NCBI GenBank assembly: GCA_965223985.1
Contig: OZ245030.1
Location: forward strand, 3,224,001 to 3,288,000
Source of the DNA: JAPPKS01 sp963667895
Lineage (GTDB): Bacteria; Poribacteria; WGA-4E; PCPOR2b
Direction of reading: 5' to 3'
DNA length: 64,000 nucleotides
Shown piece by piece: positions 55,605 through 63,917 of this stretch. The notes beneath the pieces were generated by a model. It searched no databases. It was not told where the DNA came from and worked only from the letters and a program-made list of their open reading frames with translations. Positions within the stretch are counted from its first letter, which is position 1. Every line of letters starts with the position of its first letter. A program made the translations under genes and the position numbers.

Positions 55605-56798
55605 TCAAAAACTGTGGGTAAATGAACAATTATTGGTCGTTGTTTCGTCAAATAGCCGCTGAATCGCGGCAGCGGCGGTCTGTGTATCTCGCAGCGGTTC
55701 AATCGGGGTCGAATTCGCCAATGCCTGCGCGATGGTTTTCTCTAGATTCTTTGTGTTGCTCCATCCGACCGATGTCCGACGCATGATTTCTGGATAAACA
55801 CGGTGTCGCTTGGGATAGCGGCGCGTTTTACGATCGACCTCCAGAACAATCACCTGTCTTCCACTGCTTGCCGCTTCGCAAACCATCGAAAAGCTGTCTT
55901 CGGTGACAACAACGAGATCTGATAATGCAAGAATTTGATTGACAGGATCGACAAGACCATTCTCACGGTGCGCTAAGACAAGGATTGGGCAAAACTGTGA
56001 ATTTGACAGCCGCGCACCAATCAGGTTCTCAACAGCAATCGGTGTGCGGCGGGAAGTTGCCAACAGGATTTGACAGTCGTGTGTTTCAGCGATCCGGCAT
56101 AATGCTTCAATAAGATGAATTGCTGTATCGTTGCTGATTCTCGCGTAGCGATCCTCACCGCCGAGGAGCACGCCAATCCGCCGGTAATTTGGGTCATTTA
56201 CAGCCGATCCGACAAAATTGGAGTTTTCAAGATGTTGCCTACGCCGAGCGGCTAAATTTTCTGGAGAGATTCGGTTCGGAACGCCGAGTGTCTTACAAAT
56301 GTTGCCTTTATCCCGGCGGGGCCAGTACATTTTGGGAAGGATAACAAGATCGAAATGAGAGATGCCGAGGGGTGATGGACGACGGCAGGTAACGGTCTTT
56401 GCGCTTAGGCGCTGTCCGAGAAGCAAGTTGACAGCGGCGACAGATGACCCTGTTGAAAGGATGAGATCTGCATAATCAATCGCGTCGAGTTGGTTCAATA
56501 CCTTTCGTTGCAGCGCCGTGTGCAGCAAACAGTTGATGAACCAGTGCGGAAGTTGAAATCTTCCAAATATTCGCATTAGCACGCGCAGGACATTATCTCG
56601 CCATTTGCTGCGGAAGGCAATTTCTAGAAACTCACATCTGCACTCAGGAATCTGTTGGATTACACCTAAAGACTGGTTAAAGTGCCCAGGTTTGCCGTCA
56701 CTCAAGACGATGGCAACGTAATCGGAACTTGAGGGTTCACTGCAGATTTGGGAAGTTCGTACGGTGGAATCATGAGCTTGGGTTTTCTCTGTTCTCAT
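55605..56798 (-). CDS. ELM1-like (DUF1022) family protein
   Basis: A 397-residue protein of the ELM1 family, named after plant mitochondrial fission factor ELM1. The family signature SDGKPGHFNQSLGV is at about residue 34. Later come LILSTGSSVAAVNLLLG, RRPSPLGISHFDLVILP and GVLLGGEDRYA, followed by VVTEDSFSMVCEAASSG, which recalls the nucleotide-sugar site of GT-B glycosyltransferases. Bacterial members are often near lipopolysaccharide genes and are suspected glycosyltransferases. It begins 26 bases after the STAS gene with no good ribosome site, suggesting coupling. Role uncertain. Confidence 0.75.
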   Translation of the reverse strand: MRTEKTQAHDSTVRTSQICSEPSSSDYVAIVLSDGKPGHFNQSLGVIQQIPECRCEFLEIAFRSKWRDNVLRVLMRIFGRFQLPHWFINCLLHTALQRKVLNQLDAIDYADLILSTGSSVAAVNLLLGQRLSAKTVTCRRPSPLGISHFDLVILPKMYWPRRDKGNICKTLGVPNRISPENLAARRRQHLENSNFVGSAVNDPNYRRIGVLLGGEDRYARISNDTAIHLIEALCRIAETHDCQILLATSRRTPIAVENLIGARLSNSQFCPILVLAHRENGLVDPVNQILALSDLVVVTEDSFSMVCEAASSGRQVIVLEVDRKTRRYPKRHRVYPEIMRRTSVGWSNTKNLEKTIAQALANSTPIEPLRDTQTAAAAIQRLFDETTTNNCSFTHSF

Positions 56799-56823
56799 TC
56801 GTTGTGTGGCAGATGGTTGCTCA

Positions 56824-57168
56824 TCAGAACTCAGCTAGTGCTGCTTCTTCAGAAGCAAAAACATCAATACTTTGGGTCAGACCAATCACGTCAAAGATTT
56901 CCCGTGTTTGGTCAGAGGGGTGTGCTACACGCAGGACCTGACCTGTGTTACGTGTTTGCCAAATCAACTTGACGATGAGACCGAAGCCGCTGCTTGTGAT
57001 AAAACACTGTCGATTAAAGTTAATCACAATTTTGGTTAGACCTTCAATCTGTACCTGCTGATATGCGATGTTCATCTCCTTTTCCGAGTCTTGTGTTAGG
57101 GAACCTGTCACATCATATATCGCAACGCCCCCAACTTTCCTGACTGAGATGTGGGTTCTTGACCACAT
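56824..57168 (-). CDS. STAS-domain anti-sigma factor antagonist-like protein
   Basis: A 114-residue single STAS domain. The phosphorylatable serine region is FITSSGFGLIVKL (normally DSSGLG), so a Ser is present at the key position, though Ile-Thr replaces Ile-Asp. AGAGGAG precedes the ATG. Such proteins bind a partner anti-sigma kinase of the RsbW/SpoIIAB type, but no kinase or phosphatase gene is nearby. It leads a short minus-strand unit with the ELM1-like gene. Confidence 0.85.
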   Translation of the reverse strand: MWSRTHISVRKVGGVAIYDVTGSLTQDSEKEMNIAYQQVQIEGLTKIVINFNRQCFITSSGFGLIVKLIWQTRNTGQVLRVAHPSDQTREIFDVIGLTQSIDVFASEEAALAEF

Positions 57169-57232
57169 GTGTCTCCTCTTTGTTATGTTTTCTCTAATCG
57201 AGATTTCAGCAGCTTAATTCTGATTTTGTGCG

Positions 57233-59056
57233 TCACACATTACGCTTAACAATCGGTGTTTGCGGGAGTCCGGGCTCGACATACAACGTCTTTTCGCGCG
57301 TATATGTCACAAGTCCGGGGGCGCTCCCCTTGGGTTTAACGACATACCGTGCCCAAGTATAATCAACCGGCGCATGGCTTGAATGACGGGCCTTGCTGAA
57401 GAACGCTGCAATTTGGGCGGCTTGTAGGAGTGTTGGCATTGGAATATCAGGTCTATTTTCAGGATTTCGGATAATTACGTGGGAACCGTGGAACTGTTTG
57501 GCGTGAAGCCACATATCCCGAGCGGTAGCAATTTGACGGAGAAGGAGATCATTCTCCTTGCTATTCCGTCCCGCGTACATTTGAAAACCGTTAGGCGAGG
57601 TAAACTTCCGAAATGTAGTCTCACTTATCCCCTTCTTCTTCCCCTGTTTTCCTGATTTTATCCATCCCTTTTTAACAAACTCCGAACGAATTGCGAGAAG
57701 TTCCTCCAGTGTGCTCGCCTTCTCAACTTCCAACGCATGAGCCCGTAATACTTCTTGTTCCGCTTTATAATCAGCGATTAACTGATTGATAACCGACCGC
57801 CCACGTTTTGCCTTTGTATACCGTTTGAAGTATTGCTGGACATTTTCAGATGGACCGCGTTGCGGATTGAGTTCAATCTTAAGGGGGCTCAGTTCGGCAC
57901 TGTAATAGTTCTGCACTTCAACGCACGTTTGCCCCCGTTTGAGACAGTGTAGATTTGCCGTGAGAAGCTCACCCTTTATCCGATAGTCATCAGCCTTTTC
58001 TGAATCCGCCAAATCCATATGCAGTAAGATTAGCTTCCGATCAATGGCAACGCTAAGTCTGTCTAAGACTTGGTTAAATGTATGTCGCTCTAATTTAATT
58101 GACTCAACACGGGCAATCGTGTCGTAGTAGGCGCTCAAGGCTTCACTCATCGTTGCAAAGGGTATGCTTTCGGTATGCAAAAATTGACGCAACTCCAGCG
58201 CAGATACGGCGACTAGTTGATTGCTATCGTTCAGTAGCCCCTGTGCCGCCTCAGACTCAGACATAACGGCTTCAGCGGAACTGGAGCCTTGATTGGAACT
58301 CGTGGCGCAGAGGGCGTTCGCAATCAATACCTGCGGTTGGCTGTACACTGGGTTAAACGACACAATAATCTGCTGGTATGCCTCCCACAATTGATTGAGA
58401 GTTGGGCTTTCGCCGGCGCGGACGATTATTTCCTTAGCGAGCGTTGGGCTTAGACCATCAATCCGATTGAATAGGAATCTCCAGTTAAGTTCTTTCTGGT
58501 TCTCAATCAGGGCGGCGAAAGTCACGTGATTCAGCGTTAGCGGATTCAACCTCTCCTGCCTCGGTGGAGGTGTGTAATTTAGACCGGGCAGGATCTCACG
58601 ATACCGACTCATTGTTCCGTCAATATGCTTGATGCTCTCAAGGATTTTGCCGGTGGCTTCGTCAATCAGAATAATGTTACTATGTTTGCCCATAAACTCT
58701 GCAATTATCGACCGGAGAGACGGCTCGATAACATCGGAATTAGATTCGGTAGTAATTTTAAGCACGCGATCCCAGCCCATCTGTTCGATGGCTGTGATTC
58801 TTCCGCGGGTGATGTGCTTCATCAAGAAATCCGCAAAATGTGATTCTTCTTGTCTCTTCGAGGGTCGTTTAATCAGATGCGTTCGCGCTCGAACGGGATG
58901 CGCTGAAATGAGCAGACGGTAAGTTTCGGCTCTCTGAGAAATCTTCAGCGTAATGCTATGACGATCTAATTGTTCGACATGACGAACCTGACCATTGAGA
59001 ATCGTATCATGAAGTTCATGAACTACAAGATGCAGGGCCAAACTATCAAAAGACAT
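57233..59056 (-). CDS. rqcH: NFACT family ribosome quality control protein RqcH-like
   Basis: A 607-residue protein of the NFACT/Rqc2 family, which binds stalled 50S subunits and adds alanine tails to nascent chains. The N-terminal NFACT-N domain has Asp96-Arg97 in GWDRVLKI, the pair needed for tRNA recruitment in characterised homologues. A long coiled coil is at about residues 270-440, and the NFACT-R domain has FTSPNGFQMYAGRNSKEND, ARDMWLHAKQFHGSHVII and TYTREKTLYVEPGLP. The start at 59056 (three codons into the frame) is preferred because of GAGGTG before it. No rqcP homologue is seen here. Confidence 0.9.
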   Translation of the reverse strand: MSFDSLALHLVVHELHDTILNGQVRHVEQLDRHSITLKISQRAETYRLLISAHPVRARTHLIKRPSKRQEESHFADFLMKHITRGRITAIEQMGWDRVLKITTESNSDVIEPSLRSIIAEFMGKHSNIILIDEATGKILESIKHIDGTMSRYREILPGLNYTPPPRQERLNPLTLNHVTFAALIENQKELNWRFLFNRIDGLSPTLAKEIIVRAGESPTLNQLWEAYQQIIVSFNPVYSQPQVLIANALCATSSNQGSSSAEAVMSESEAAQGLLNDSNQLVAVSALELRQFLHTESIPFATMSEALSAYYDTIARVESIKLERHTFNQVLDRLSVAIDRKLILLHMDLADSEKADDYRIKGELLTANLHCLKRGQTCVEVQNYYSAELSPLKIELNPQRGPSENVQQYFKRYTKAKRGRSVINQLIADYKAEQEVLRAHALEVEKASTLEELLAIRSEFVKKGWIKSGKQGKKKGISETTFRKFTSPNGFQMYAGRNSKENDLLLRQIATARDMWLHAKQFHGSHVIIRNPENRPDIPMPTLLQAAQIAAFFSKARHSSHAPVDYTWARYVVKPKGSAPGLVTYTREKTLYVEPGLPQTPIVKRNV

Positions 59057-59242
59057 GGTGCACACCTCTTAAGCAGTCAGCAAAGAATGCCAGGGTTTCT
59101 CCAAGAAAAATAAACAAACGATTGTTGCATTGTGCGTCGTGTCTTGCAAAAAAAATCGCCTTATACACGATACACGCTGCGTTTACAGATTGGATTTTTA
59201 TTGGACGTTCCTGAAAGTTGCCGTTAATGCTATTGTTCCAGA

Positions 59243-60133
59243 TTATTTTTTACTGTCCAATCCTAATCGTCCAGCCAAATCGTCGACAAATTGCCGGGCG
59301 ACGCGACCGGAGCGTCCGCTTGATGCGGCTTCCCATTCCAAGGCTGCACGATGTAGTTCTTCCATCGAAATAGATAGCCCTTCCTTTTGGGCATAATGCG
59401 AAACAATTTGTAGATAAGTATCTTGGGGGATGCGATAGAAAACGAGCCGTAATCCAAATCGATCGCTCAATGAAACCTTCTCTTCGGTTGTTTCACGCGG
59501 ATATAAATCGTCTTGATCACTACTTGGGAACTGATTTTCGTGGACCTGTCGAGGCATCAGATGACGGCGATTTGATGTTGCATAAATGAGCGTGTTTTCA
59601 GGACGGGCGGCGATGCCACCTTCCAGCATGGCTTTGAGCTCTCTGTATGCTGCCTCCCCTTCGCTGAAGGAAAGGTCATCGCAAAAGAGGATATATCGTT
59701 CAGGGCGTCCCCACAACAAATCCGCGATTTCCTGTAGGTGAAGAAGACCCTCTTTATTCACTTCGATGAGCCGCAAACCGTCCGACGCGTAGCGATGAAG
59801 TATACCCTTGACGAGTGATGATTTACCAGTGCCGCGATCGCCCCAGAGTAAGACATGGTTCGCTGGTAGACCCTGGAGAAATTGTAGAGTATTGCGATTC
59901 AAGATTTCAATCTGTCGTTCAATGTCAATCAGATTAGCGATGTCAACAATATCGGGTTGTTTGACGGGAATCAACTGTCCCCACCCATCGTGGTTTTTCC
60001 ACCTAAAGGCGATATAGTTATCAAGGAGATCGCGGCCATTTTCAGATGGAGTCCTAGCCTGTGTTAATAACGCCTCCGCCTTGTCGATAAGTCGTTCCAG
60101 CCGAGAAAAAACCGGTTCCCAATTATCAGTCAT
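59243..60133 (-). CDS. DUF815 family AAA+ ATPase
   Basis: A 296-residue protein. The Walker A LLWGDRGTGKSSLVKG is near residue 95, Walker B is ILFCDDLSF, and the family-specific AMLEGGIAARPENTLIYATSN with the sensor Asn follows, then the long insertion ending in SLSDRFGLRLVF. DUF815 proteins are P-loop ATPases of unknown role. The ATG at 60133 is preferred; the frame is open 15 codons further. No partner gene is adjacent. Confidence 0.88.
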   Translation of the reverse strand: MTDNWEPVFSRLERLIDKAEALLTQARTPSENGRDLLDNYIAFRWKNHDGWGQLIPVKQPDIVDIANLIDIERQIEILNRNTLQFLQGLPANHVLLWGDRGTGKSSLVKGILHRYASDGLRLIEVNKEGLLHLQEIADLLWGRPERYILFCDDLSFSEGEAAYRELKAMLEGGIAARPENTLIYATSNRRHLMPRQVHENQFPSSDQDDLYPRETTEEKVSLSDRFGLRLVFYRIPQDTYLQIVSHYAQKEGLSISMEELHRAALEWEAASSGRSGRVARQFVDDLAGRLGLDSKK

Positions 60134-60760
60134 ATTTCCGATGACTCTAACCTGCTTGATATTGTGTGTACCTCTCAATTATATCATAAATAACCTCGTA
60201 CCGAAAAAGAAAAAAACAGACGGTAGAACTTTTGCTACAAATTGGGAGGTTATCTGCGACAATAGATGATGAATCACTTTCAATTAGATCTCCACTCAAT
60301 CAACCAGTGCACACGAAAAATGCCCCCTTCTCTTGACAAGGGTGGGCAAGTGCAGTATAATCATCGGCATCTTTGCAGACGGCAGAACCGTTGGATTTAA
60401 CGAGAAACATCTGCCCAAACCCTTTTTTTACGCCTGCGTTCAGCTTTCTTCTCGCATTAATTACGATCTCAATTCCCGATGGTCCAAGACTACCTAAAAT
60501 TAATTGAGGAAGGCTAATGCAAAGTCACTCAACCTGGCGTGGACTTTAAAATCGTCAAGAACGTCTTCTGATTTTTTTGCCAAGCTGCCGAAACGATGGA
60601 GATGTTATGCGATTTCCTAATCGCTCCCACAGGTCGCCGAACTTGGACTGGTGTTGTGCCATGGGAAAGATTGACCACGCTGTGGGGGGCCATTAAGGGC
60701 AAAATCTAATTGTCTGAATTTACGCGGCGATGCCTTGGGCTATCTGTACTGGAGGCTATC
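60134..60760. other. Long leader region of the carbamoyltransferase gene
   Basis: About 600 bases between divergent genes. It holds a perfect promoter at 60333-60361 and then a leader of nearly 400 bases. A 29-codon frame (60607-60696, beginning MRFPNRSHRS) has GGAGAT before its ATG and might be a leader peptide, but this is weak. No terminator-antiterminator pair was identified. Confidence 0.4.
60333..60361 (+). promoter_or_regulatory. Perfect sigma-70 consensus promoter upstream of argF
   Basis: TTGACA (60333-60338), 17 bases, TATAAT (60356-60361). Exact boxes and spacing. The start codon of argF is about 400 bases downstream, so the messenger would have a long untranslated leader. Confidence 0.85.
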
Positions 60761-61669
60761 ATGCATCTAATTTCCCTTAAAAGCTGGTCTACTGCAGATG
60801 TAATGGAAGTTGTGGAAAACAGCATCGCTATCAAAAAACACCCTGGACAATATGCAGATGCCATGATCGGGCAAAGTCTCGCCTTGCTCTTTCAGAAAAC
60901 CTCTACACGGACACGCTGTGCTGGAGAGGTTGGCATGACCCAATTGGGTGGACATGGCATCTATCTCGACTGGCAAACTACGAATTTCACCCTAGCCGAT
61001 TTAGGCGATGAAATTCGGGTGCTGTCTGCTTATGTGGATATAATCCTTACCCGTTTCTTAAAACATGCAGATGTAGTGCGTGCAGCCGAGTGCGCAACAG
61101 TTCCAATCGTTAATGGGTGTTGCGACCGATATCACCCGACGCAGGCTTTGGGAGATCTCATGACGATTCAGGAAAAGCTAGGACGTTTGGAAGGCGTTAA
61201 GCTCACCTATGTCGGGGCACATAACAACGTTTGCAATTCGCTAATTGCCGCTGGTCTCACAGTAGGCATGGAAGTAACTGCTGTTACGCCCGAGATTAAT
61301 CCGGCAGCAGTCGATGAGCAACTGTTTGAGGATGCACGTAAGTCAGGTTCCTACATAGTGTCAGATCGACTTCAGACCGCGATTGCGAAGAGTGATATTG
61401 TCTATACTGATACCTGGATTGATATGGAGTTTTTTTTGGATTCAACGTTCAAAGCGGAAAAAGAACGACGTATCGAGTTATTTATGCCCTATCAGTTAAA
61501 TCGGGAGTTGTTGGAAGGGCAGGATGTTTTAATTATGCACTGTCTTGCCGCCCATCGCGGCTACGAAATCTCTGACGACATTATTGACGATCCACGGTCA
61601 ATTGTGTTTGAGCAGGCAGAGAATCGACTGCATAGTATGAAGGCCCTAATGCTGAAAATTTTAGACTAA
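60761..61669 (+). CDS. argF: Ornithine carbamoyltransferase-like enzyme
   Basis: A 302-residue transcarbamoylase. The ATG at 60761 follows GGAGG at six bases and gives MHLISLKSWSTADV; a longer frame exists. Carbamoyl phosphate motifs are intact: KTSTRTR, HPTQ and HCLAAHRG. The C-terminal VFEQAENRLHSMKALML is typical of ornithine transcarbamoylase. The ornithine-binding SMG loop, usually D-x-W-x-S-M-G, reads DTWIDMEFF, so Ser and Gly are replaced by Asp and Glu. The acceptor may therefore be a modified or different amine. No other arginine gene is adjacent. Confidence 0.85.
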   Translation: MHLISLKSWSTADVMEVVENSIAIKKHPGQYADAMIGQSLALLFQKTSTRTRCAGEVGMTQLGGHGIYLDWQTTNFTLADLGDEIRVLSAYVDIILTRFLKHADVVRAAECATVPIVNGCCDRYHPTQALGDLMTIQEKLGRLEGVKLTYVGAHNNVCNSLIAAGLTVGMEVTAVTPEINPAAVDEQLFEDARKSGSYIVSDRLQTAIAKSDIVYTDTWIDMEFFLDSTFKAEKERRIELFMPYQLNRELLEGQDVLIMHCLAAHRGYEISDDIIDDPRSIVFEQAENRLHSMKALMLKILD

Positions 61670-61810
61670 CATTACAAGTAAGTGTGTGGTTTCTTTAGAT
61701 GAGCCGAGTCTTATCCCTCAATCTGATGAAAGATTGTGAATTACCGGATGACTTAAATTGTTAAGCGCAAGCCGGATATAAACCATTCACTGGATGAAAT
61801 CTCGATTTCC

Positions 61811-62680
61811 ATGTCCCAATCATCCCTTATTCCCATTAAAACCCGCGATGAGATTGAAGTTGAGAAGTTGTTAATAGCGATTCAAGCGAAGCGGGATCAG
61901 GTCGCCGAAATGACCCTTGAGATAGAAGAACTCAAGCTGGATATACGTAGATTTGAGGGCGAATATAATGCTCGTGTTGGACGATTCTATATAGAGCTGG
62001 ACAAAGTTGAACTCTTGACAAAGGAACATCGGTTGCGACTGCGCTTATTGAAAGAAGGCTTATCCACCCATAGCCCAGAAATGGAAAAACGGATTGAATC
62101 CTGTTTCCGTTCGGAACGCGAGCGGTTGGCAGATTATGAACGAGGAATAAACTCGGATGAAAAGACTTTCAAACAATCGAAAGCCCAGTTGCTTCCGCCG
62201 GATCAGATGAAGCAACTTCGCGGGCTTTATCTGAGACTCGCAAAGATATATCACCCGGACAAAGCGAATTTTGATGACGATCAAGATGAACGGAAACAGA
62301 TGATGATGTTGATAAATCGTGCGTATGAAAATCTAGATATGCAGACCCTCAAGCGGATAAACATCAAGATTGGGTCGGAAGCCGAGTCAACTGCGGAGAC
62401 AGTATCACAGAGAAGGAAACGGTTAACACAGGAGATAAATAGGTTGATGCGTGCCCAAGGTGAGTTGCGTCTGGAAATCAATAGAATTAAATCAAGCAAA
62501 ACTTATCAGTTCAAGCAGGAAGTTGGGCGAGCCAGTGAAAGTGGGATGGATCTACTAACAAGTCTCGCTAAGGATTTGCAGCACAAAATTAATGCCAACA
62601 AACGGCGACTGGCGGATGTGATTGAACGGTTCCATCAATTTAGTAGAAAAGTTATGGATAATCGGGCAAACGTCCTCTAG
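61811..62680 (+). CDS. J-domain protein flanked by coiled coils
   Basis: A 289-residue protein. Residues about 10-130 form a long charged coiled coil; residues about 135-180 contain a J-domain-like helical hairpin (LRLAKIYHPDKANFDDDQ) with the essential HPD tripeptide; residues about 195-285 form a second coiled coil. J-domains recruit and activate Hsp70 (DnaK). An internal J-domain between coiled coils is unusual; there are no zinc-finger or client-binding domains as in DnaJ. No close ribosome site is obvious before the ATG. Partner and cargo unknown. Confidence 0.72.
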   Translation: MSQSSLIPIKTRDEIEVEKLLIAIQAKRDQVAEMTLEIEELKLDIRRFEGEYNARVGRFYIELDKVELLTKEHRLRLRLLKEGLSTHSPEMEKRIESCFRSERERLADYERGINSDEKTFKQSKAQLLPPDQMKQLRGLYLRLAKIYHPDKANFDDDQDERKQMMMLINRAYENLDMQTLKRINIKIGSEAESTAETVSQRRKRLTQEINRLMRAQGELRLEINRIKSSKTYQFKQEVGRASESGMDLLTSLAKDLQHKINANKRRLADVIERFHQFSRKVMDNRANVL

Positions 62681-62775
62681 TCCACCTACCGATTTCACAG
62701 AGAGAAATTTGTGCAAAATGAAGCTAACCGGGAGATAACCGCCTATCCCATATCAAGCAGCGTCTGCAAAAACAC

Positions 62776-62804
62776 TTGGTTTTAGTTGCTCAATATGTTA
62801 TAAT
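62776..62804 (+). promoter_or_regulatory. Possible promoter of the superoxide dismutase gene
   Basis: TATAAT (62799-62804) is perfect; the -35 candidate TTGGTT (62776-62781) at 17 bases is poor. It lies about 105 bases upstream of the start codon. Confidence 0.4.
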
Positions 62805-62909
62805 TTAATTGTTGTGGCACAGTTGATTTCAATATGCATATACGTCTGGATTGAAGAGATTTAACTCCAAACCCATGAATAAAACCATCTTTCTAAGGAG
62901 GCAATCATA

Positions 62910-63524
62910 ATGGCACATGAACTACCCGCGTTACCATATGCTCACATTGCTTTAGAACCTCATATAGACGCGCGAACAATGGAAATCCATCACGGCAAGC
63001 ATCATCAAGCCTATATCAACAACCTCAATAATGCCCTCGAAGGACTTAATGACCTTGCGGCGTTGTCCATTGAGGAGTTGCTTTGCAATATCGACAGCGT
63101 GCCAGAGCCAAAGCGACAAACCGTCATCAACAATGGAGGCGGTCATGCCAACCACTCACTATTCTGGACAATAATGGGGCCCGGTGGGGGCGGCGATTCA
63201 ACGGGCGAACTCGCTGAAGCGATTGTATCCGCATTTGGATCGAGCGATGAAGCATTTGGGGCGTTTGCAAAGGCAGCGGCGACCCGTTTCGGATCCGGTT
63301 GGGCTTGGTTGGTCGTTGATGAGACAGGGGGATTACAAATCTACTCAACCGCGAATCAAGATAGTCCACTCATGCAGGGTCATACACCGATACTTGGCCT
63401 CGATGTATGGGAACATGCTTACTATCTGAATTATCAGAATAGACGACCGGATTATGTGGCAGCCTTTGCTAACGTTATCAACTGGGATGAGGTTGCAAGG
63501 CGTTATGCCGCTGCGAAAGGTTAG
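62910..63524 (+). CDS. sodA: Superoxide dismutase (Fe/Mn type)
   Basis: A 204-residue enzyme that converts superoxide to oxygen and hydrogen peroxide. The metal ligands are in HHGKHHQAYINNLNNAL (first His), GGHANHSLFW (second His) and LGLDVWEHAYYLNYQ (Asp and His). The GGGHANHSLFW form with three glycines favours manganese, though this is not decisive. No signal peptide, so cytoplasmic. AAGGAGG precedes the ATG. Length is normal. Confidence 0.96.
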   Translation: MAHELPALPYAHIALEPHIDARTMEIHHGKHHQAYINNLNNALEGLNDLAALSIEELLCNIDSVPEPKRQTVINNGGGHANHSLFWTIMGPGGGGDSTGELAEAIVSAFGSSDEAFGAFAKAAATRFGSGWAWLVVDETGGLQIYSTANQDSPLMQGHTPILGLDVWEHAYYLNYQNRRPDYVAAFANVINWDEVARRYAAAKG

Positions 63525-63582
63525 TTGGCGCATCATCAAAAGAGAGATGGAAAGAACCACCTTTGGATTGCTCGTCAAAAAC

Positions 63583-63611
63583 TTGACATCTCTCCTCGCC
63601 TTATGTATACT
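63583..63611 (+). promoter_or_regulatory. Promoter of the T-box leader
   Basis: TTGACA (63583-63588), 17 bases, TATACT (63606-63611), one mismatch in the -10 box. It is placed about 40 bases before the first conserved T-box leader sequence. Confidence 0.8.
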
Positions 63612-63649
63612 TAACAGAAATACTTCAAATTTCATACATTAAAAACAGT

Positions 63650-63917
63650 GAAGGGGAGGAGTAGGTCGCCTAGGCTTGACAGAGCGGGAAATTCACGGGC
63701 TAAGAGATTTCCTCAAACGCTACGACTGAACGTCGCCCTGGAGTTGCTAGCTTGAAAACACCAAGTAGGGTTAGCCGGTTGATGTCCGTCATTGCATCCC
63801 AATGAGTGCCCTTTTTTGACAGCAAGGCTTAACAGAGAGGGAATTGGAGTGGTACCGCGGTAAGATCTTCGAAAGAAGCCCTTTTCGTCTCCAAGGTGGA
63901 ACGAGAAGGGCTTTTTT
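63650..63917 (+). promoter_or_regulatory. T-box riboswitch leader
   Basis: The leader begins with gtgaaggggaggagtagg, the usual stem I start with the AGTA motif. It contains the typical tcgccctggagttgctagct segment and then a stem III-like gccgg...ccgtcatt. The invariant T-box, ggagtggtaccgcgg, is at 63846-63860, followed by a terminator. T-boxes sense uncharged tRNA. By comparison with common leaders (gaa, codon, a, cc), the specifier in ttgaaaacaccaagtagg would be AAC (Asn), with ACA or ACC (Thr) as alternatives. The regulated gene begins beyond the window. Confidence 0.9.
63876..63917 (+). terminator. T-box-controlled intrinsic terminator
   Basis: Stem aagcccttttcgt / acgagaagggctt around an interior loop, followed by six T residues (63912-63917). 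It is the off-state of the T-box leader and would be replaced by an antiterminator when uncharged tRNA binds. Confidence 0.9.
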
